Source: Trinickia diaoshuihuensis (GTDB taxonomy: Bacteria; Pseudomonadota; Gammaproteobacteria; Burkholderiales; Burkholderiaceae). From it: 64,000 nt of DNA. The translations under genes were made by a program, and so were the position numbers. Below are positions 9,101 to 18,189 of the stretch, piece after piece. Below the pieces are notes generated by a model. That model made no database searches. It worked only from the letters and a program-made list of their open reading frames with translations, and was not told the origin of the DNA. The stretch is taken from contig NZ_QUBS01000033.1 of assembly GCF_003390925.1 (NCBI RefSeq), positions 124,001-188,000 of the forward strand, in the 5' to 3' direction. Position 1 is the first letter of the stretch. Every line of letters starts with the position of its first letter.

Positions 9101-10432
9101 TCAGACTCCTAACGCGGGTTCGGTAACCCGGTAACGGACGGCGATCGCGAAGGCGGAGGCCGCGAGCAGCGCGTCGAGTTCGGCATCGCGCTCGGCACGC
9201 GTCATCGACCAGAGCAACTGGCCGAGGAACACTTCGCGCGACGCGGGATCGACTTCGTCGCCGGCTTTGAGCAGCACTTGCGTCACGACCGGCGCGCGCG
9301 GCAGCGGATTAATCTGGATCTCCTCGATTCGTCCGGGACTCGCGAAATAGACGCGGAAAAACGTCGCGTTCGGACTCGGCGTTTCACCCTCGCCGGTATA
9401 GGCGAGGCGGGAAAGCGAGGCGTGCGCGCCGTCGGCATCGAGGAGCACGTGCAGCCACAGGTCGAGTAGATTGGCATCACCGTTGAGCGCCTTCACGCTC
9501 GGCGAAATCAGGCTGCCGCCGACACGCGGGTTGATTTCGATCAGATCCCAGCGCGTGCCGTCGAAGCGGGCCTCGACGTGGAAGCACCCCCAATCGAGCG
9601 CCAATCGTGCGAATACGGCACGCAACCAGGCGATCCCTTGCGCGCAGTGGCGCGCGCAGATCGACACGGGCGGACTCGTGCAACTGTCTTCCAACACCGT
9701 GCCGTTCGCCTCGGTCAGTTCGCATTTTTCGTGGATCGCGACGACGTACGGGCTACCGCCCACGACGAGGACCTCGAAGCTGCATTCCGTCCCGGTCACG
9801 TATTCCTCGGCGATGAACCGAACGCCTTCGCCGATCACCGAGGCGTAGACCGTATCGGCCTGCGCTTGCTGCGAAATCGCCTCGAGCGTCGCCCACGTCG
9901 TCTCGCGCGTCAGCCGGAACGCACCGTACGATGCGATACCCTGCACGGGCTTCACGAAGTACTCGCCGCCTCGCGCCAAGTGCGCTTGCAGTTGGCCGAG
10001 CATGTCGGGCGTGAGCGCGTACGCACGCCGGCGGGACAGTCCGTCCGCATAGAGCGCGTTGCGCACGTGCAGCTTGTCGCGCAACGAATCCACGAGCACC
10101 GGGGCGAGGTCCGCCACGCCGAGGCGCGCGTTCGCATACGCCATCAGCGAGCGGTAGCCTTCCCATACGGAAATACACGCCAGCACCCGGACCCCGGACG
10201 CTTTGAGCGCGTCCAGCGTCCGGTCGACGTCCGAGATCGACAGCACGTGCGTGCCGCCCGCGTGCACGCTGCCCGCGAGCGCACGCAGCGCGACCAGCCG
10301 ATTCGCGTGCTCCGGCAGCGGTTGTGAAGTGAGGACATGCGAACGCAACTGCCGCCGGCCTATCGCCGCGACGAGGTCCTCGACGAACGAGTACCCGCAG
10401 TGGCTCAAAATCAGAACGCCATCAGCCAACAT
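9101..10432 (-). CDS. ATP-grasp ligase C, L-amino-acid ligase type
   Basis: A 443-residue ATP-grasp enzyme with the clearest motifs of the three: YFVKPVQGIASYGAF (Lys161), EEYVTGTECSFEV (209 onward) and IEINPRVGGSL (299-308). These match the dipeptide-forming L-amino-acid ligases and carnosine-synthase-like proteins. It lies 13 bases after the HDO gene. Three sequence-divergent ligases in a row suggest successive condensations giving a short peptide or a capped amino acid. That biosynthetic reading is inference. Confidence 0.83.
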   Translation of the reverse strand: MLADGVLILSHCGYSFVEDLVAAIGRRQLRSHVLTSQPLPEHANRLVALRALAGSVHAGGTHVLSISDVDRTLDALKASGVRVLACISVWEGYRSLMAYANARLGVADLAPVLVDSLRDKLHVRNALYADGLSRRRAYALTPDMLGQLQAHLARGGEYFVKPVQGIASYGAFRLTRETTWATLEAISQQAQADTVYASVIGEGVRFIAEEYVTGTECSFEVLVVGGSPYVVAIHEKCELTEANGTVLEDSCTSPPVSICARHCAQGIAWLRAVFARLALDWGCFHVEARFDGTRWDLIEINPRVGGSLISPSVKALNGDANLLDLWLHVLLDADGAHASLSRLAYTGEGETPSPNATFFRVYFASPGRIEEIQINPLPRAPVVTQVLLKAGDEVDPASREVFLGQLLWSMTRAERDAELDALLAASAFAIAVRYRVTEPALGV

Positions 10433-10445
10433 GTCGGCTCTCCCC

Positions 10446-11198
10446 TCAGGCTGCGGCCTTCAGCGTCGACGCGATCTTGTCTTCGTACAGTTCCTTGAAG
10501 TACAGCGCGAGAACCGTTTGATGCTCGTCGAGGTAGCGCTTGAGCGCGGCGATATCGTCTTCGTTGCGCAACAGGTAGCGAATCGCGGCCCAAACCTCGC
10601 CCGGATGATCGTCGTTGATGTCGGTATGCGAGTGGGCGATCTGTCCGCCGATGTTGCCCTCGCCCACCGATCCCTTCAGCGCTTCGATCTTGCGCGGCTC
10701 TAGTTTCACGTTCACGTATTCGACGAGGTACGAGTATGCGACGACGCCGAGCGGGCCTTCGTGGTCGAGCAGATACGAGAAATAGCCGGTCAGCAGCTTC
10801 GTCGACAAGTACGGCTCCGTCGCGAGGAACGTTTCGCGCGTCACGCCCGCACGCTCGAGATCCTGGACGAACAGGTCGTCGTGCAGCATTTCCTCGCGTT
10901 CGTAGTTCGCCCAAATCTGAGCCGCCTCGGGGCTGCGCTTCGCGATCTCGGCGAGCGCCTTCGATTCGGACACGCGCAGCAAGCGGATACGCCACGCCGT
11001 CTCGATCAAGTGACGGCGGTAGTACTCGCTGTCGACCGTCTTGCCCTCGAGGTGAGCGGCGTACGGCACCGTGTCGTACCACGTGTCGATTTGACGATCG
11101 ATCAGCGCGTCGATCTCACCGCGCAGAGCCGCGGAGGCGGCTGCATTCAAAAACGGCGTGCGGTTTTCGAGACCCGCGTTTTTCACACGATTGCTCAT
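10446..11198 (-). CDS. Haem-oxygenase-like diiron oxidase/oxygenase (HDO) 1
   Basis: A 250-residue all-helical protein of the iron-containing redox enzyme family. Candidate iron ligands follow the HDO pattern: E103-x2-H106 in YEREEMLHDD, E160 in YLVEYVN, and the H/D cluster H191, D193, D197, H198 in AHSHTDINDDHPGE. Relatives use a dinuclear iron centre for N-oxygenation, C-C cleavage or desaturation of amino-acid-derived substrates. AGGAA five bases before the ATG at 11198 fixes the start and rejects an upstream in-frame ATG. It sits between a [2Fe-2S] ferredoxin and the ligases. Haem oxygenase or TenA are less likely because of the acidic ligand set. Confidence 0.82.
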   Translation of the reverse strand: MSNRVKNAGLENRTPFLNAAASAALRGEIDALIDRQIDTWYDTVPYAAHLEGKTVDSEYYRRHLIETAWRIRLLRVSESKALAEIAKRSPEAAQIWANYEREEMLHDDLFVQDLERAGVTRETFLATEPYLSTKLLTGYFSYLLDHEGPLGVVAYSYLVEYVNVKLEPRKIEALKGSVGEGNIGGQIAHSHTDINDDHPGEVWAAIRYLLRNEDDIAALKRYLDEHQTVLALYFKELYEDKIASTLKAAA

Positions 11199-11255
11199 GG
11201 AAGTTCCTATATAGAGAAGAGTGGGAGACAGGCGCAAAACGCATCGTTGATGGAT

Positions 11256-11558
11256 TCAACCGCCGGTCCGGGCGGCAACCTTTACGGTTGCTGCGCCCGT
11301 CAGACGGCATTGACACGCGAGCCGGAACCGCTCGTCCGGATAGCCGAGCGTGTCGAGGAAGGCCGCCTCTTGTGCTTGCCGGCTGCCGAGATTCGGTAGT
11401 CCTTCCAATACTTCGATGACGCATGCACCGCATGCCCCCGCACGGCAGCCGAACGGAATCGAGTCCTGTCCATGCAATTCGAAGTCGAGCTCCATCAACG
11501 AAGCGCGATCGGCAAGCCACACTTCTATGCCTTGCGGCTGCAGCGTCAGTCTGTGCAT
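11256..11558 (-). CDS. [2Fe-2S] plant-type ferredoxin
   Basis: A 100-residue electron carrier. C38-x4-C43-x2-C46 in FGCRAGACGACV and C82 or C84 in ACQCRL give the four-cysteine plant-type cluster. GGAGG eight bases before ATG 11558 is a strong ribosome site; a TTG 21 bases upstream is rejected. It is the first gene of the minus-strand operon and lies 57 bases before HDO 1, so it is the best candidate electron donor for that enzyme. Confidence 0.88.
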   Translation of the reverse strand: MHRLTLQPQGIEVWLADRASLMELDFELHGQDSIPFGCRAGACGACVIEVLEGLPNLGSRQAQEAAFLDTLGYPDERFRLACQCRLTGAATVKVAARTGG

Positions 11559-11850
11559 CGCTTCATCCTCCGTGTCCAACCGGGCCGCCGCCGTCGCTTG
11601 CGTGTGTCGGCGGCGGGCTCGGTGGACGTACTGTATGAAACGAGCGGGGCGTACCGTTAGCGTTTTTGTCCCAACAAAGCGACGATGCGTTTCGGCTAAC
11701 GCGTTCGCATCGCTTCCGAGCGCCGATGAGACGCGCCGTCAATCCATTGAGACACGCGGACTAACCCGCGCCAAGCGCGTGAAGTACCTTTGTTCTGGTC
11801 GCGGGCTCGATGCCCGCCATCCTTCCATTCCCTAGCACGGAGCGACAAAC
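11559..11850. promoter_or_regulatory. Divergent promoter region of the biosynthetic locus
   Basis: This 292-bp gene-free stretch separates the two divergent arms of the locus and should hold both promoters. An inverted repeat CGTTAGC (11655-11661) and GCTAACG (11695-11701), 33 bases apart, is a candidate regulator site. I see no consensus promoter. Confidence 0.5.
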
Positions 11851-12804
11851 ATGTCGACGCAAGCGATTCCCGAAACGGCGCAGCACGCGGTGTCCGCCGC
11901 GCATCTGAGCGAAACGGCAAACGTACCCCGCTGCAACACGCTCGAGGCACAGAAGCGATTGAACGCGTTCTATCTCCGCGAGCTCGCGCCGCCGAGCGCA
12001 TACGACACGATTCCGCAACCGGCGGAATACGATGAGATTCTGACGCTCGAAAGCGAGTGGAACTTGCACGAGGAATCGCGCTGCGATCTATCCGGCTTGC
12101 CCGAAAACGCCGCGCAGCTCGAAGAGTGGTATTACGACCTGCGCCGCACGAACCGCGAAGCGGTGGCCCCCTTCTTCCGCTTTCTCGCCGAAGAGGCCAC
12201 GCTCGAACAGCTTTCGTACTACATCTGCTTGGAAGCGCAGGTGGACGGCCGTTTCGACGATACGATCGCGCTGTCGCAAATCGGCATGCTGGGAGACATG
12301 AAGCTCGCGGTCGCGGAAAACTTCTGGGATGAAATGGGCCTGGGCAACCTCGACGGCATGCATACGCTTCTGTTCGGCAAAGCGGAGCCGCATTTCCGGC
12401 AGTACCTGCAACGCTTCGACCCGTCGATCTTATCGTCGGCGCTCGCGCTGAAAAACGGCAATCTGCTGTCGATGTATGCGCTGCGCCGCTGGTACGTGCT
12501 CCGTCTGCTCGGCACGTTGACGCTGCTCGAGGATACCGTTCCCTACCGCTTCTCGAAGATGGTGAAGGGCATGCGCCGCCACGGGGTGCCCGAGCAAGTC
12601 ATCGAGTACCACGTGCTGCATACGAAGATCGACGTCGTGCACGGCAATAGCCTCGTCAAGCGCGTGCTGCTGCCGCTCGCCGAACAAAACCCCAGCGCGA
12701 TCCGCGACATTTGCATCGGCTGCCTCATCCGCTTCAACGTCGAAAAGGACTACTACGAAGGCGCGGGCACCGTGATGGAGAACATGCGTCAATCGCTGCA
12801 ATGA
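11851..12804 (+). CDS. Iron-containing redox enzyme family protein (HDO) 2
   Basis: A 317-residue helical protein of the iron-containing redox enzyme group, different in detail from HDO 1. Candidate ligands are E128 in CLEAQ, E161 and H171 in DEMGLGNLDGMH, E227, H257, and D261-x2-H264 in IDVVHG. The ExGxG...H and D-x2-HG elements are typical of the larger family members. The first 40 residues are poorly conserved-looking and may be a flexible extension. It starts the plus-strand arm, divergent from the ferredoxin gene. It may act on the ligated product or on a precursor; the reaction is unknown. Confidence 0.82.
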   Translation: MSTQAIPETAQHAVSAAHLSETANVPRCNTLEAQKRLNAFYLRELAPPSAYDTIPQPAEYDEILTLESEWNLHEESRCDLSGLPENAAQLEEWYYDLRRTNREAVAPFFRFLAEEATLEQLSYYICLEAQVDGRFDDTIALSQIGMLGDMKLAVAENFWDEMGLGNLDGMHTLLFGKAEPHFRQYLQRFDPSILSSALALKNGNLLSMYALRRWYVLRLLGTLTLLEDTVPYRFSKMVKGMRRHGVPEQVIEYHVLHTKIDVVHGNSLVKRVLLPLAEQNPSAIRDICIGCLIRFNVEKDYYEGAGTVMENMRQSLQ

Positions 12805-12915
12805 TGCACCGCGCGGGCCACGGCTCGCATCACGCTGCTCGCTCGAGCGGCTTGCGCCATCCGTGCAAGCCGCTCCGCCTCTTTCCTTGACGCTCGTTTC
12901 GTACGAACCGCCACC

Positions 12916-14139
12916 ATGAGCCTCGACCATCTGTCCGACTTGCAGAGTGCGTCGCGCGCGCGCGCGGCGCACTCGCGCGTGCGGTTGACGCGCCCTATCA
13001 CGCTGCTATTCGCGGTAACGGCCGGATTCGCCGTCGCCAACGCCTATTACGCGCAGCCGCTGCTCGACACGCTCGCGCGCCAATTCGATATTTCGCGCGC
13101 CGCCATCGGCAGCGTCATGACGGTGACGAACATCTGTTATGGGCTCGGTCTGCTTTTGCTCGTTCCGCTGGGCGATCTCTGGGACCGGCGCCGGATGATT
13201 TTGATTCAGTCGATCGTCAGCGCGCTGTCGTTGTTGGCCATCGCGACGGCGACGCGCGGTATCGTGCTCTTCGTGGGTATGGGGCTGATCGGTTTTCTCG
13301 CGGTCGTCACGCAAGTGCTCGTGGCCTTCGCGGCCGGACTGGCCGAGCCTGCCGAGCGCGGACAAATCGTCGGCACGGTCACGAGCGGCATCGTGCTCGG
13401 TATCTTGCTCGCGCGCACGTTCTCCGGCGCGATTGCCGATCTCGCGGGCTGGCGCGCGGTGTATCTGACCTCGGGCTGTGTCACGCTCGCCCTTGCGGGC
13501 GTGTTGTCGCGCGTACTGCCGCACCATCACCCGACGCTCGCCGGCCAATCCTATCCGCGGCTCATCGCATCGGTGTTCGCGCTCGTCGCGCAAGAACGCG
13601 TGCTGCGCGTGCGCGGCTCGATCGGATTCCTTCATTTCGCCGCGGCGATGACGCTCTGGACCCCGATGGTCCTGCCGCTCAGCGCGCCCCCGCTGTCGCT
13701 CTCGCATACGGAGATCGGCCTGTTCGGGCTGGCCGGCGCCGCCGGCGCGCTCGGCGCGGCACGGGCCGGCCGGCTGGCCGATCGCGGTTTCGCGCAGTGG
13801 ACCTCGGGCATCGGCCTCGCGCTGATGCTCGTCTCATGGTTGCCCACGGCGCTCGTCATGCATTCGATCGCCGCGCTCGTCGTGGGCGTCGTCGCATTCG
13901 ACCTCGGCCTGCAAGCGGTGCACGTGACCAACCAGAGCTTGATCTACAGCGTGCGCCCGGAAGCGCGCAGCCGTCTGACGGCCGGTTACATGCTGTTTTA
14001 CGCGTGCGGCTGCGCGTCCGGCTCGATCGCATCGACGTTCGTGTACGCGCGCTTCGGCTGGTCCGGCGTGTGCGCGCTGGGCGCGTCGATCAGCGCGGTT
14101 GCGCTCGCTCTCTGGTACGCCACGCTGCGTCGCGCTTGA
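12916..14139 (+). CDS. MFS transporter, probable exporter of the locus
   Basis: A 407-residue protein with about 12 membrane segments and the MFS loop motif GDLWDRRRMI between segments 2 and 3. It opens the core with FAVANAYYAQPLLDTLA, typical of YnfM-like drug/solute exporters. It lies 111 bases after HDO 2 and 59 bases before the decarboxylase, on the same strand. Export of, or self-protection from, the product is the natural reading, but it is not proven. Confidence 0.82.
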   Translation: MSLDHLSDLQSASRARAAHSRVRLTRPITLLFAVTAGFAVANAYYAQPLLDTLARQFDISRAAIGSVMTVTNICYGLGLLLLVPLGDLWDRRRMILIQSIVSALSLLAIATATRGIVLFVGMGLIGFLAVVTQVLVAFAAGLAEPAERGQIVGTVTSGIVLGILLARTFSGAIADLAGWRAVYLTSGCVTLALAGVLSRVLPHHHPTLAGQSYPRLIASVFALVAQERVLRVRGSIGFLHFAAAMTLWTPMVLPLSAPPLSLSHTEIGLFGLAGAAGALGAARAGRLADRGFAQWTSGIGLALMLVSWLPTALVMHSIAALVVGVVAFDLGLQAVHVTNQSLIYSVRPEARSRLTAGYMLFYACGCASGSIASTFVYARFGWSGVCALGASISAVALALWYATLRRA

Positions 14140-14198
14140 CACCAAGGCCGCGTCGCGGCGTCACGCGCGATTTCATCCACTCGATCTCAACGAACAGC

Positions 14199-15599
14199 AT
14201 GAACCCAAAAATCTCGCACGATCTCGTCGGCATCGAAGCGCTGCTGCAGCGAACCCTCGATCACGCACTGGAGGTGCTCGATCGCATCGACGAGCGCCCC
14301 GCCGCGCTCGATCCACCGCCGGCCACGCGGCGCCCGTTGCCGGAGCAGGGCCCCGGGTTCGACGCCGCGCTCGACGACTTCCTGACGCGCTGGGCGCCCG
14401 GATTTTCGGGGAGCGCCGGCCCCCGCTATCTGGGTTTCGTGACGGGCGGCGCGACACCCGCCGCGCTCGCCGGCGATTGGCTCACGAGCGTGTACGACCA
14501 AAATCCGACGGCCGGTATCGACAGCTCCGCGCCCGACCTCGAACGCGAAACGATCGCGCGTCTGCGCGAGTTGTTCGGACTGTCGGATGCGCAGCAAGGC
14601 GTTCTCGTCAGCGGCGCGACGATGTCGAATCTGGTCGGGCTCGCGATCGGCCGCGAGTGGCTCGGCGAGCAATGCGAGAGCCGCGTATCGATCTCCGACG
14701 ACGGCGTCGGCATGTTGCCGCCGATTCGCGTCCTCTCGGCCACGCCGCACTCGAGCATCTACAAGGCGCTGTCGGTGCTGGGTATCGGCCGCCGCGCCGT
14801 GCAAAAGATACCGACGCTGAAGGAACGCGAAGCGGTGGACGTCGACGCGCTTGAAACGGCGCTGCAGCGCTTCGAGGGCGAGCCGGTCATCGTCGTCGCC
14901 AATTCCGGCACGGTCAATACCGTGGACTTCGACGCGTTGCAGGCGATCGCCGAGTTGCGTTCGCGCTATCCGTTCTGGCTGCACGTAGATGCGGCATTCG
15001 GCGCGTTCGCGGCGCTCTCGCCCGATCATGCCGCGCTCGTGCGTGGCCTGGATGAAGCCGATTCGATCTGCATCGACCTCCATAAATGGCTCAACGTGCC
15101 CTACGACGCGGCCGTGCAGTTCACCCGGCGGCGGGATCTGCAGGTGCGCATCTTCCAAAACAGCTCGGCGTATCTCGGCGTGCCCGGAGACAACCCCGAT
15201 TTCGTCCATCTGACGCCGGAGAATTCGCGGCGGTTACGCGCGCTGTCGACGTGGTTTACGCTCGCCGCCTACGGCCGCGACGGTCACGCGCAGATCGTCC
15301 AAACGAACATCGCGCTCGCACACCGGCTCGGCAGGATGATCGCCGAACAGCCCGGACTGTCGCTGCTCGCACCGACCCGTTTGAACGTAGTCTGCTTTAC
15401 GTTGGCGCGGCAGCCGACCGAGGAGCGCATCAACGCCTATATGCGCGCCGTACGTGACCTCGGCGACGTGTTCATTACTACGACGGTCTATGCCGGTACC
15501 TGGGGCTTGCGCGCGGCATTTTGCAATTGGCGCACGAGCGAGCGCGATGTCGATCGGACCTTCGACTCGCTGGTACGGGCCCTCGGGAGCGTGCAATGA
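14199..15599 (+). CDS. PLP-dependent group II decarboxylase
   Basis: A 466-residue fold-type I enzyme related to aspartate, glutamate and aromatic amino-acid decarboxylases. The cofactor-stacking HVDAAFGAF (H262, D264) and the Schiff-base lysine in IDLHKWLNV (K296) are present, as are the substrate-loop SGATMSNL and the N-terminal [14 protein letters not shown]. Some relatives are not decarboxylases but amino-acid oxidases, lyases or aldolases. The start ATG is preceded by a six-base-distant in-frame ATG, so it is uncertain by two or three codons. The stop overlaps the dsbB start as ATGA, implying coupled translation. Confidence 0.85.
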   Translation: MNPKISHDLVGIEALLQRTLDHALEVLDRIDERPAALDPPPATRRPLPEQGPGFDAALDDFLTRWAPGFSGSAGPRYLGFVTGGATPAALAGDWLTSVYDQNPTAGIDSSAPDLERETIARLRELFGLSDAQQGVLVSGATMSNLVGLAIGREWLGEQCESRVSISDDGVGMLPPIRVLSATPHSSIYKALSVLGIGRRAVQKIPTLKEREAVDVDALETALQRFEGEPVIVVANSGTVNTVDFDALQAIAELRSRYPFWLHVDAAFGAFAALSPDHAALVRGLDEADSICIDLHKWLNVPYDAAVQFTRRRDLQVRIFQNSSAYLGVPGDNPDFVHLTPENSRRLRALSTWFTLAAYGRDGHAQIVQTNIALAHRLGRMIAEQPGLSLLAPTRLNVVCFTLARQPTEERINAYMRAVRDLGDVFITTTVYAGTWGLRAAFCNWRTSERDVDRTFDSLVRALGSVQ

Positions 15600-16126
15600 G
15601 CGCCACAGCTCCATCGCCGGTTGCGCACCGATGGGCATTGCGCGCGATCGGGGTAGGCGCACTCGCACTCGTGGCCGGTGCGGTCTGGATCCAGGTGGCG
15701 CTGCACGAAGACCCCTGCCCGCTGTGCATCATCCAACGCTATCTGTTCGTGCTGATCGCGGCCCTTGCGTTCGCGGCGTCGGTGGGAGGCCGGCGCGCCC
15801 CGTTGTGGCGCGTGCTCGCGCTGGCCGCGGCACTCACCGGCGCGGCGGTCGCCGCGCGGCACGTCTACGTCCAGGCCCATCCTTCGTTCAGTTGCGGATT
15901 CGACGCGCTGGAGCCCGTCGTGGACGGTCTTCCGCCCGCGCATTGGGTGCCGGTACTGTTCAAAGTGGCCGGACTGTGCGAGACGTCGTACCCGCCTATC
16001 GTTGGCCTCACTCTGCCGATGTGGGCATTCGTCTTTTTCGCCGCGATCGCGTTGACGATCGGCTGGGGGCTGCGCGCGCTACCCGAGCGCGGCCGCCACC
16101 TCGTCGACGATGGCGTCCGGCGATAA
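15596..16126 (+). CDS. dsbB: Disulfide bond formation protein B
   Basis: A 176-residue inner-membrane protein with four membrane segments. DsbB reoxidises periplasmic DsbA and passes electrons to quinone. Both redox pairs are in place: C41-P-L-C44 in the first periplasmic loop, and C100 and C128 in the second. Length fits the family. It overlaps the preceding decarboxylase gene by four bases (ATGA), so it belongs to the plus-strand arm of the locus. Its 3' end overlaps the convergent gntK by 48 bases. It could be the main DsbB of the cell or an extra copy; one copy in the genome would mean the first. Confidence 0.92.
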   Translation: MSATAPSPVAHRWALRAIGVGALALVAGAVWIQVALHEDPCPLCIIQRYLFVLIAALAFAASVGGRRAPLWRVLALAAALTGAAVAARHVYVQAHPSFSCGFDALEPVVDGLPPAHWVPVLFKVAGLCETSYPPIVGLTLPMWAFVFFAAIALTIGWGLRALPERGRHLVDDGVRR

Positions 16127-16576
16127 GTCGATGCTCACCGTGATCGCCTCGTCCGCGCCGGGCTCCTCGAGCGTATCGAGCTGACTGCGCAACAGCGACG
16201 GATTGAAAAAATGACGGCCGCGCGTGGCGAGGCGTTCGTGCAGCACTTCGTACGAACCCTTCAGATAGACGAAGCGCACGCTGCCGTCACCTTTCGCACC
16301 GCCGCGCAGGACGTCGCGGTAAGCGCGCTTGAGCGAGGAGCATCCCACGACGAGCGATTGGCCTTCTCGGACCTTCTCTTCGATGGCCGAGCGAATGGCC
16401 GCGAGCCATGGCCAGCGATCGTCGTCGGTAAGCGCAATGCCTTGCGCCATCTTTTCCTTGTTGGCCACGCTATGGAACACGTCGCCGTCGACGAACGTGC
16501 AACCCAGACGCTCGGCGAGCATCTCGCCGATCAGCGTCTTACCGGCGCCCGAGACGCCCATCACGATCAGAATCAT
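16079..16576 (-). CDS. gntK: Gluconokinase
   Basis: Cytosolic kinase making 6-phosphogluconate from gluconate, the entry to the Entner-Doudoroff pathway. The 165-residue length is standard. Walker A is GVSGAGK at residues 7-13, followed by FVDGDVFH and the DDDRWPWL segment typical of the gluconate kinase family. It follows the gluconate permease gene by 19 bases and is probably cotranscribed. Neighbouring eda, edd and hexR agree with the function. Confidence 0.96.
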   Translation of the reverse strand: MILIVMGVSGAGKTLIGEMLAERLGCTFVDGDVFHSVANKEKMAQGIALTDDDRWPWLAAIRSAIEEKVREGQSLVVGCSSLKRAYRDVLRGGAKGDGSVRFVYLKGSYEVLHERLATRGRHFFNPSLLRSQLDTLEEPGADEAITVSIDLSPDAIVDEVAAALG

Positions 16577-16595
16577 TGCCGTTCCAATTGAGGCA

Positions 16596-17963
16596 TTAAA
16601 AAACCGCGGCGAGCGCGAACGTCAAGCCGAGCCCGAGCAGCGAGATGATCGTCTCGCACAGCGACCAGGTCTTGAACGTCTGTCCGACCGTCATGCCGAA
16701 GTATTCCTTGATCAGCCAGAAGCCGCCGTCGTTGACGTGCGAGAAGATCAGCGAACCGGCGCCGGTGGCCAGCACCAGCAACTCCGGCTGGACATGAATC
16801 GCGCCTGCCTTGGCGATCGGCGCGACGATGCCGCACGCGGTCGTCATCGCAACCGTCGCCGAACCGGTCGCCAACCGGATCAACGCGGCTACGAACCAGC
16901 CGAACAGCAACGGCGAGAGATGGGCTTGCGTGGCGACGGCGACGATCTGCTGCGAGATCCCGCTGTCGCGCAAGACGCCGCCGAAACCGCCGCCCGCGCC
17001 GACGATCAACGTGATGCCCGCGATCGGCGCGAGGCAGTCGCCGCAGAACTTTTGGATTTGCTCGCGCGTGAAGCCGCGCTGCGCGCCGAACGTCCAGAAG
17101 CTGACGATCACGGCGATGAGCAGCGCCACGTCGGAATTGCCGACGAAACGTAGCAATTCGTTCGGCACCGACTTCGGCGCGAACACGAGATCGGCCCAGC
17201 TACCCACGAGCATCAGTATCACGGGCAACAAGATGGTGAAGAGCGTAATGCCGAAGCTCGGCAAATCGCGCCGCCCCGAAGCGTCCTTGCCGGCCGACTC
17301 GACGAACTGCGCGGCGAGCGCATTGTTCTCGGGCAGCTTGATATACCGGTGCACGAGCAGCGCGAACAACGGACCCGCGACGATCGCCGTCGGAATGCCG
17401 ACGACGAGGCCATAGGCAATGGTCTTGCCGATATCGGCCCCGTAGGCCTGCACGGCCAGTAGCGCGGCCGGATGCGGCGGAATCAAGCCGTGCACGACGG
17501 ATAGACCGGCGACCATCGGCAACCCGATCAACAGCAGCGATTTGCCCGTTCGCTTGGCCACGTTGAAGGCGATCGGCACGAGCAGCACGAAACCGACTTC
17601 GAAAAAGACGGGCAGGCCGACGATAATCGCGACGAATAGCATCGCCCAATGGATTTGCTTTTCGCCGAACCAGCGGATGAGCGTCGTCGCGACGCGCTCG
17701 GCGCCGCCCGACTCGGCCATCATCTTGCCGAGCATCGTCCCGAGACCGACCACGATCGCGATATGCCCCAGCGTGCCGCCGTTGCCGGTTTCGAACGACT
17801 TGACGATCTGCCCCGCCGGCATGCCGGCGGCGAGCCCGAGCAGTAAGGAAACGACGATGAGGACCAGAAACGGGTAGACCTTGTACCGCGCGATCAACAA
17901 GATAAGCGCCGCGATCGCGATGACCGCGTAAAGCAGCAACAGGCCGCCGTGGACCGATCCCAT
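16596..17963 (-). CDS. gntP: Gluconate:H+ symporter, GntP family
   Basis: A 455-residue inner-membrane permease with about 12 to 14 hydrophobic segments. Family features are GLGTMLGKMMAESGGAERVA, GLPVFFEVGFVLL, GLIPPHPAAL and a C-terminal SHVNDGGFWLIKEYFG. It imports gluconate or a related aldonate. It lies upstream of gntK on the minus strand and downstream of eda (226-base gap with a terminator-like hairpin), so it probably has its own promoter. Confidence 0.94.
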   Translation of the reverse strand: MGSVHGGLLLLYAVIAIAALILLIARYKVYPFLVLIVVSLLLGLAAGMPAGQIVKSFETGNGGTLGHIAIVVGLGTMLGKMMAESGGAERVATTLIRWFGEKQIHWAMLFVAIIVGLPVFFEVGFVLLVPIAFNVAKRTGKSLLLIGLPMVAGLSVVHGLIPPHPAALLAVQAYGADIGKTIAYGLVVGIPTAIVAGPLFALLVHRYIKLPENNALAAQFVESAGKDASGRRDLPSFGITLFTILLPVILMLVGSWADLVFAPKSVPNELLRFVGNSDVALLIAVIVSFWTFGAQRGFTREQIQKFCGDCLAPIAGITLIVGAGGGFGGVLRDSGISQQIVAVATQAHLSPLLFGWFVAALIRLATGSATVAMTTACGIVAPIAKAGAIHVQPELLVLATGAGSLIFSHVNDGGFWLIKEYFGMTVGQTFKTWSLCETIISLLGLGLTFALAAVF

Positions 17964-18147
17964 GAAAAGTCTCCTTTACTTGTTCTGAAGCTTCAAAACG
18001 AGGGAGAAAGACACGCGTACCGGCTGGCCGAGGAGGCCGCCGGCACGTCGTCGCCGCATTCTAAACGGAGACGGGGTTTCGCAACAAAACCGGTTTCATA
18101 AACAAGCGCGCCGTCACGATTCGCATCGATGACGGCGCGGCATGCAA

Positions 18148-18183
18148 CGCCGCCGCGCCCAATCCATGGCGGGCGCGGCGGCG
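18148..18183 (-). terminator. 13-bp hairpin after eda
   Basis: CGCCGCCGCGCCC at 18148-18160 pairs perfectly with 18171-18183 around a 10-base loop, just after the eda stop codon. No T-run follows, so it is a probable but not classical terminator. Confidence 0.5.
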
Positions 18184-18189
18184 GACGCA

